Notes under the pieces: generated by a model
Database searches by the model: none
Seen by the model: the letters and a program-made list of their open reading frames with translations, nothing else
Told to the model about the DNA's origin: nothing
Part shown: one piece after another, positions 58,743-64,000 of the stretch
How positions within the stretch are numbered: position 1 is the stretch's first letter
Layout of the letters: every line of letters starts with the position of its first letter
Made by a program: the position numbers and the translations under genes
Assembly: GCA_003013855.2 (NCBI GenBank)
Contig: ML058484.1
Location: forward strand, 11,519,344-11,583,343
Source: Liriodendron chinense
Lineage: Eukaryota; Streptophyta; Magnoliopsida; Magnoliales; Magnoliaceae
Length of the DNA stretch: 64,000 bases
Direction of reading: 5' to 3'

Positions 58743-59725
58743 AGAGAGAAGTTTGCAAAATGGTCATCTTTTTGCATGTGAAGCATAGGAAAAGTGACGC
58801 ATGGAGGACATGGTAGGTCGATCACCGTCTCCCTAACCGATTGTTTCTCGAATCAACGAGAAAAAAAAAGATAAAAGAGGAAATTAATTCCAAATAATTG
58901 CTTTATTGATAATTGAATGAATAATAAACGGAATTACAATGCATATAAATAAGAAACTAAACCCTAGGTAAAGTATCAGACTCCAACTCCAACTTAAACT
59001 CCTAGAAAACGCAGCTTACTATAAATAGTAAACTTACTATTTATAGAAATCGTTCAATCCTACTAGAATTCTTGGTTTTTGGCCAAAAATAGAAAGTTAT
59101 CAAACGGCCTCAACCATGTTGTTCTACTAAATATTCTAAGCTCTTTTCATGTTGGGCACTAATTCTAAAGCCCTACAAATCCAAAGTTATGATCGAATTA
59201 AAACTTATTATAAATAGTAAAACTGAAAATAAACTAGCCTAATGACCGTCGATACGGTCGAATCTCGCGATTCCAGCCTGGGCAACCCGGCGTAGCGGGG
59301 TTGGTTGGCTAAAGTAGCTCGAGCTACCCCAAATTGATATATAATATGTCCCGAAACTCATTCCGAATTGCAAGATAAGACCGGTTTACGGTCCTGACGG
59401 TCCGGATCACTTTCGACTCCGACCGGTCTTCTTTTGATCTATCTAGGCCATGAAATAATCAGCGACCCGTTCTACATAAAAAAGGTGAGATTACATTGTA
59501 AACTTTGTCTTATTGCATAGTTGAGGTTGCATCTGTGGTTTTTTTTTTTTTTTTTACCCTTGTTTTCACGTAAAATTTGTCTTATGGTTTGTTGGTTTGA
59601 TTAGATTTTCGTTTCTATTCATTATTTCTTTCGTTTCTATTCATTACTTCTTCTTGTTTATCGTTTGAGGGTGATATCGGAGATTCAATCTGAGTTCATC
59701 GGCGTTGTTAGCTTGCTGCGCAACA
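58338..59725 (+). repeat. 5' LTR of the Copia element (interrupted)
   Basis: About 0.7 kb without the nested LTR. TATA-like ctatatacg at about 58686, and a (GA)n run at 58711-58749 just upstream of the nested LTR. It ends gcaaca two bases before the primer-binding site. Confidence 0.62.
58795..59476 (-). repeat. Solo LTR nested in the Copia LTR
   Basis: On the + strand it begins tgacgcatgg and ends cgttctaca, so the coding strand starts tgtagaacg and ends tgcgtca. This is the same layout as the LTRs at 33777, 35709 and 44665, with similar text (ttgattctcgaatc-type, tactataaatagtaa, ccaaagttatgatcga). No primer-binding site or gag lies beside it, so it is a solo LTR. Flanks are A-rich and no clean duplication could be read. 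Confidence 0.65.
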
Positions 59726-59743
59726 ACTGGTATCAAAGTCATT

Positions 59744-60457
59744 GGTTTGGTTCAAGTGGGAGTGATAACGGAAGATGGAAAGACACGGATCGAGAAGTTT
59801 GATGGATCAAACTTCGCATTCTGGAAGATGCAGACGGAAGACTACCTGTATCAGAAGGACCTCTATATTACTTTAGAAGGAAAAGAGAAGAAACTGGAGA
59901 ACATGTCCGATGAAGAATGAACTTTTATGGATCGAAAGGCATTGGGGACGATCCAACTCTCTTTATCAAAGAGCGTCGTCGCCTTCAATATATCCAAGGA
60001 GAAGATCACGAAAGACTTGATGTGACTAGCAACGATGTATGAGAAATCCTCAGCGTCCAACAATGTTTATCTCATGAAGCGGCTATTCAACATGAAGATG
60101 TCAGACGGTGGGAGCGTGGTTGAGCATCTAAATGAGTTTAATACAGCCATGAGCTAGTTGGAATCCGTTGGTATCACGTTTGATGATAAGGTCAAGACAT
60201 TGTTGATCTTGTCTGGTTTGCCAGACAGTTAAGATGGTTTGGTGGTTGCCATGAACAATTCCACAAGATCAACAAAGTTGAAATTTGATGATGTTACATG
60301 TCAATTGATCTCAGCAAGGAATCTAAAAGGAATGCATAAATTTTTTTTAAGAGAATCTGAAAATGCTCTAAAAGTTGAAGAACGAGGAAGATTATCAAGT
60401 AGAGGAAGCAATCAACATGGACGTTCAAAGCCCAATCGAGGCCCACAGTTTGGATAG
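59744..60457 (+). pseudogene. Copia gag (UBN2-type) with in-frame stops
   Basis: One frame reads KFDGSNFAFWKMQTEDYLYQ, GTIQLSLSKSVVAFN, NNVYLMKRLFNMKMSDGGS, VEHLNEFNTAM, LLILSGLPDS and LISARNLK, the Copia gag domain. In-frame stops lie at 59918, 60024, 60155 and 60229. The frame ends after a basic RGRLSSRGSNQHGRSKPNRG segment, where the zinc knuckle would be expected but is not seen. Confidence 0.87.
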
Positions 60458-60540
60458 AGGGTGAACTACACTACAGCTGAAGGACCCCCGCATCTGTAGG
60501 AGATCCACCACCAAAACTAGGGGGAGTGGTGCATTAGGTC

Positions 60541-62354
60541 CAATGCATTTCTTTGCCCTCGTTTTGGACAATTGGTGCGCCTCCATAGCAGAGGGTCATT
60601 TACGAAAATTTAGTGCAATTAAAGGCTGAAAATACCTCCTTGGAGTCCATATCCATCACTTTACCCAAACCCAAAAACCTAGAGAAAAAAAAGTATATAT
60701 ACTCTAAATCTAGAGAAAAATTCTCGTAGGTTTGGAGTGGAGATTAACTTCAGGCCCGAACTTATGAGAAAGTCTTAGGCTTGGAGTAGATTTCAAGCTA
60801 TAAATACCCCCTTCATTCCCTCATTTCAACAAGCCCAGAAATCCAAGAAGCTCCTTATACCCCTTAGCCTTTTAGCCATCTTAGCTATCCATCCCTCCAC
60901 CAAGGGAGAGTGAAAGTGAAAAAAGGGTCTAGTCCTAGTCCCTTGGGCAAGCCAAGTCCAAGTCCAAACCGCTCAATCTAGTCCTTGCGATAATCCCGTC
61001 CACCCAACCATCCAGTCCTTAGTTATTCATGTATTAGCATTGTGTAATATTTGCCCCTTGCTCACCCTCATTGCTCATTTCATCCATAACATTTTATACA
61101 TAACATTCACCCTCCACCTAATAAGCTTAGGTGTATGCCCTAAGGCTTGCTGAGCTTCTCATATCATTCTCATAAAAAACTTGAGTTGACTAGTTACTTT
61201 GCTCAGCAAGTTAGTAAGTCAGGGTAGGTTCGCCAGACCTAAGATACTACTTGGTAGCGATGATACATTAAACACTACATTTGACACACACAACATTCAT
61301 CAAATCTAATCCTTAACATCGCATACATAACATTCATCACCGCTTAGTCAACTCGAGTGTATGCCCTGAGGCTTACCGAGCTTCTCAGATATTGTCCATC
61401 AAAATTAGCTTGAGTCGACTAGTTACTCTGTTCGTCAAGTTAGTGAGTCAAGGCAGGTTCGCCGGACCCAAGACACTATTTGGCAATGATGATGCAATAA
61501 ACACTATATTTGACACACAACATTAATCAAAGTGTAAGAATCAAAACCAATTCTCGGAATTGGTTTAATCCTGTGAAATAGAGACCGTACATTTGTACGG
61601 ACAGAATGAGTGCCTAACACCTTCCCTCTCTATAACTGTGATCCTTACCTCGAATCTCAGACCACAAATCAAAAAGTCATCTTGAGGCTAATGATCTTTG
61701 GATCTTTGGTCTTGAGCATTTCTACATGATCTAGGCGACTGTTGCATTGAAGTAACTGGCTAGTGGCGATTCCAATCTTCTTTAAACCCTTTTCGAAAAT
61801 GCAAAAATCCCCAGCGAGGATCCAATGTCCATACTTAAGCATCCAAAAGAGCCCATAGATGTGGTCATACTTAAACATACAAACGTTTGCAGTGGATCTA
61901 GTCTCTTTAGATGATAAGCTTTGATGTACCAAAACTCCTTTGACCAATGCCATGTGACTGTTCATCTTAAGGAAGTGGAGAGTCGTAGGTTTATTAAAGT
62001 ACTTTGATGGGAAGGATGCATTTAGGGTTTTATTTATAAAATGTCCAGTCCTCGATTCAGGCTGTATTTTATGCACAAGGTTTCCCACCAGCCGGTAGAT
62101 AAAAATAAGATTCTACATTTCAACACATGCATAAATTGGCAATGCACATGTAACCTACTACATTTTACCTACCAAATGAACACCTTAATGTAACACCATT
62201 TATTTTATTTTATTTTTATTTTACACACCCACACACCACATGGGCACTTAGATTGCATGATCTCATAGTTTACGTGTATCAGCCATCGAGCCAAACAAGA
62301 TTCCGTACCTTTTTATTAGGCTAGCCTATAAAACTATTTGAAATCCCTTGCAGG
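60541..62354. other. Transposon-derived region upstream of glutaredoxin 3, no host gene seen
   Basis: A TATA-like ctataaatacccc near 60796 suggests an LTR-type promoter, but LTR borders could not be set. A tandem duplication of about 237 bp lies at 61125-61545. The text gtgcctaacaccttccctct (61600) and a primer-site-like ctagtggcgattccaa (61751) recall plant LTR elements. A 139-residue minus-strand frame at 61669-62088 (MGNLVHKIQPESRTGHF) has no motif I recognise and is probably transposon-derived. Confidence 0.4.
61125..61545 (+). repeat. Tandem duplication, about 237-bp unit, two copies
   Basis: gtgtatgccctaaggcttgc at 61131 recurs as gtgtatgccctgaggcttac near 61368. Each is followed by cgagcttctca-like text, gttgactagttactytg, aagttagt.agtcargg, aggttcgccrgacc and aaacactayatttgacaca. 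Confidence 0.85.
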
Positions 62355-62945
62355 CACATGGTTGGAATTTTGGATGCCTTATGATGGAAACACATGCGCA
62401 CGTGACTTTTCTTTATCCAATGGCATAAGATGTTAGATTGTAGAGAATGATTTTGTCCGTATATTATATACTCAAGATCAGTATATAAGCCACTTACCGT
62501 GGATATGATATATGTGCCTGTCAATTTTTACATGTCAAAATACAGTTGGCTAGATCTTGAAAGGGCTCAACGCCCTGAAAATCCAACCAATAGAGATTCT
62601 AAAAAATGCCGTTAACTTTTCAAGGGTCATCAGAAGTCGTTGGCACACATTCATAAAAGAAAATCATCAGGCTACTGTAGCGTCTCGATTGCTGTAAAAT
62701 TCAGATTACCATTCATCCAAAAGATGGCCACCAATCACACGGTCTGGATCAATTTGCAGGTGTACTGATTGAATGGTGGAGTAAGTTGGATCATGCTGAT
62801 AAACCATATTCCGTACTAATGGTTTCTGTGTGCGTCAATCCGGAGTGAGGGCTACTCAAATCAGGGGTCCCACAGTTGATACCCGGCTTTTACTTTTTCT
62901 TCCAATTGAAGCCGTAGCTCCTGTCACTGTCAAGAAATGTTAAAG

Positions 62946-63111
62946 GGGTATTTTGGGCATGAGCCAAAATATCTACTAACATTCTCCTTCTGTTTTATTC
63001 CATTAGAAAATGCCATCCACCATCTCCTCGCGAGTAGTGTATAAATAAGCGTCGTGGCAACCTTATTTTCATCACAACCAAAGCCTTCTTAGCTTTCTTT
63101 CAATCAAAATT

Positions 63112-63154
<43 letters not shown>

Positions 63155-63161
63155 TGCTAGG
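62946..63161 (+). promoter_or_regulatory. Glutaredoxin 3 core promoter and (CT)n leader
   Basis: TATA box tataaataag at 63040-63049, 122 bp before the ATG. The block gggtattttgggcatg, then acattctccttctgtttt and attccattagaaaa, matches glutaredoxin 1. The leader has aaccaaagccttcttagc and a (CT)n tract of about 36 bp (63115-63150), followed by gcattgctagg and the start. Homology to the glutaredoxin 1 upstream region extends to about 62355. Confidence 0.75.
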
Positions 63162-63497
63162 ATGGAACAGGTGATGAGATTGGCAGAACGGAACGGGTTG
63201 GTGATCTTCAGCGACAGCTCATGTTGCATGTGCCACTCCATCAAGAGCCTCTTCTCTGAGTTTGGGGCCCATGCAACTGTCTATGAGCTCGACCAGGACC
63301 CAAGGGGAAAAGAATTAGAGAACGCGTTGGTCAGGCTAATAGGACGTAGGTCACCTCTACCGGCTGTGTTCATAGGCGGTCAGCTGGTGGGCTCTACCAA
63401 CGAGGTGATGTCTCTTCAGCTCCAGCGTGACCCCACTCATGGAAACAGGAGTCATCTGGTAATGCTCCTCAAAAGGGCAGGAGTCATTTACATGTAG
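63162..63497 (+). CDS. CC-type glutaredoxin 3 (ROXY family), 111 residues, altered C-terminus
   Basis: Tandem paralogue. Active site CCMC is at residues 21-24 (SDSSCCMCHSIKSLF), cis-Pro 67 in LPAVFIGG, and GSTNEVMSLQL is intact. The LxxLL-type motif LVMLL (99-103) remains, but the tail is KRAGVIYM instead of KEARAIWL, so the ALWL-like end is gone (W to Y, final L to M). Other changes include AERNG for AGQNA near the N-terminus. The frame is intact and the promoter conserved, so it may be expressed. The tail change suggests altered partner binding rather than loss of the catalytic fold. Confidence 0.95.
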   Translation: MEQVMRLAERNGLVIFSDSSCCMCHSIKSLFSEFGAHATVYELDQDPRGKELENALVRLIGRRSPLPAVFIGGQLVGSTNEVMSLQLQRDPTHGNRSHLVMLLKRAGVIYM

Positions 63498-64000
63498 TGC
63501 AATGTAAATTCTGCTTTAATACCATATAAAAAAAATAAAAAAATAAGTTATATACACAGATGATAGAGCTCCTACGTTTCTTGAGGATGTGACTAGTTAC
63601 GAAGTTTTAGGTCTTCGTTGTGTGTTGAAGTTATATATGGAGTCTTAAGTTGAGGGTTTTGACGATGAGAAATGTTTCCTTGGAATGTTAAGTGGGTGTT
63701 TTGAATGTGAAATATGATATTTTCTATCTTTCTTTTCTGTATGATTTTTTTTTTTTTTTTTTTCATTTTAAGGTGAAGTGAAAGTGATGAAACTAATTTC
63801 TATCCATTTGGTAGAGTTAGTCTTATAGTTGTTCTCCACAAGATAAAGGAAAACCAAGAAGAATACAAGGAAAATGGTCCTACTGGGACAGATATGAAAC
63901 CATGGGCGAGTCTTATTCCCTTTCGATTTATAGATAGGAAGTTGGTCCCCACTTGATCTTACTTTCTAGCTGGTGGGATCAAATGGGGCCTGCTTCACCA
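63498..64000 (+). repeat. Downstream flank of glutaredoxin 3, running off the window
   Basis: Matches the flanks of glutaredoxins 1 and 2 (tgcaatgtaaattctgc, gtgttgaagttatatatgg, gagaaatgtttccttgg, gaaaccaagaagaatacaa, gatttatagataggaagttgg) and keeps the uninterrupted LINE target site near 63820. A poly-T run lies at 63747-63764. Confidence 0.7.

Larger units (their letters stand above)
58338..60540 (+). mobile_element. Truncated Ty1/Copia element: 5' LTR and gag
   Basis: The 5' LTR (58338-59725, tgacattgg to gcaaca) is interrupted by another LTR at 58795-59476. A primer-binding site, tggtatcaaagtc, follows at 59728, and then gag. The left border is set by loss of homology to the 30.9-kb flank copy. 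No protease, integrase, RT or 3' LTR follows, so it is truncated after gag, near 60460-60540. Confidence 0.72.

Noticed and set aside
61669..62088. 139-residue minus-strand frame as a host gene
   Set aside because: No motif recognised, no promoter context, and surrounding text resembles LTR-element sequence; treated as probable transposon remnant.

Overview
This is a nuclear plant DNA window. It holds a split gene with GT-AG introns, intronless plant-specific CC-type glutaredoxin genes, and dense plant transposons (Ty3/Gypsy Tat lineage, Ty1/Copia, L1-type LINEs, SINEs, hAT- and Mutator-type MITEs). Long palindromic repeats built around phrases such as 'gtggtccacttgag', 'ggatctgcctcatttt' and 'acacatacatcatggtggg' recur many times. 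From memory I associate these with magnoliid genomes (Laurales/Magnoliales), but that placement is an inference. All boundaries below were read by eye; no alignment or database search was run.

Layout. (1) 906-11221: the last four exons of a plastid-type Obg GTPase gene (OBGC-like) on the + strand; its 5' part lies outside the window. Its 7.6 kb second visible intron is packed with transposons: a long-TIR MITE, a sense LINE fragment with a SINE inside it, and an antisense L1-type LINE. The last intron carries a hAT MITE with an 8-bp target duplication. (2) 11.2-15.6 kb: intergenic sequence of dispersed repeats. It includes a 1.4 kb block repeated at 45.4-47.3 kb. (3) 15.6-27.5 kb: a nested retrotransposon complex. 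A 5'-truncated Copia element is interrupted inside its reverse transcriptase by an 8063-bp Tat-lineage Gypsy element with 606-bp LTRs and a perfect 5-bp target duplication. (4) 28-64 kb: a degenerate tandem array of a segment carrying a CC-type glutaredoxin gene. Genes lie at 38571, 54332 and 63162, all on the + strand, with similar promoters, (CT)n leaders and downstream flanks. A fourth copy of the downstream flank at 28.3-30.9 kb has no gene. The array is broken up by MITEs, LINEs, a defective LTR element, solo LTRs and microsatellites.

Host genes. Only four host genes are supported: the OBGC-like gene and three glutaredoxins. The glutaredoxins keep the CC-type active site (CCIC or CCMC at residues 21-24) and the LxxLL-type motif near the C-terminus. 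Two keep an ALWL-like tail (AIWL); the third ends VIYM. No functional link between the Obg gene and the glutaredoxins is apparent.

No clearly novel enzymatic system was found. The notable content is structural: repeated segments preserve filled and empty transposon sites side by side, so the relative order of many insertions can be read from the window. One 2 kb stretch (47.3-49.3 kb) is a chain of microsatellite-embedded MITEs.
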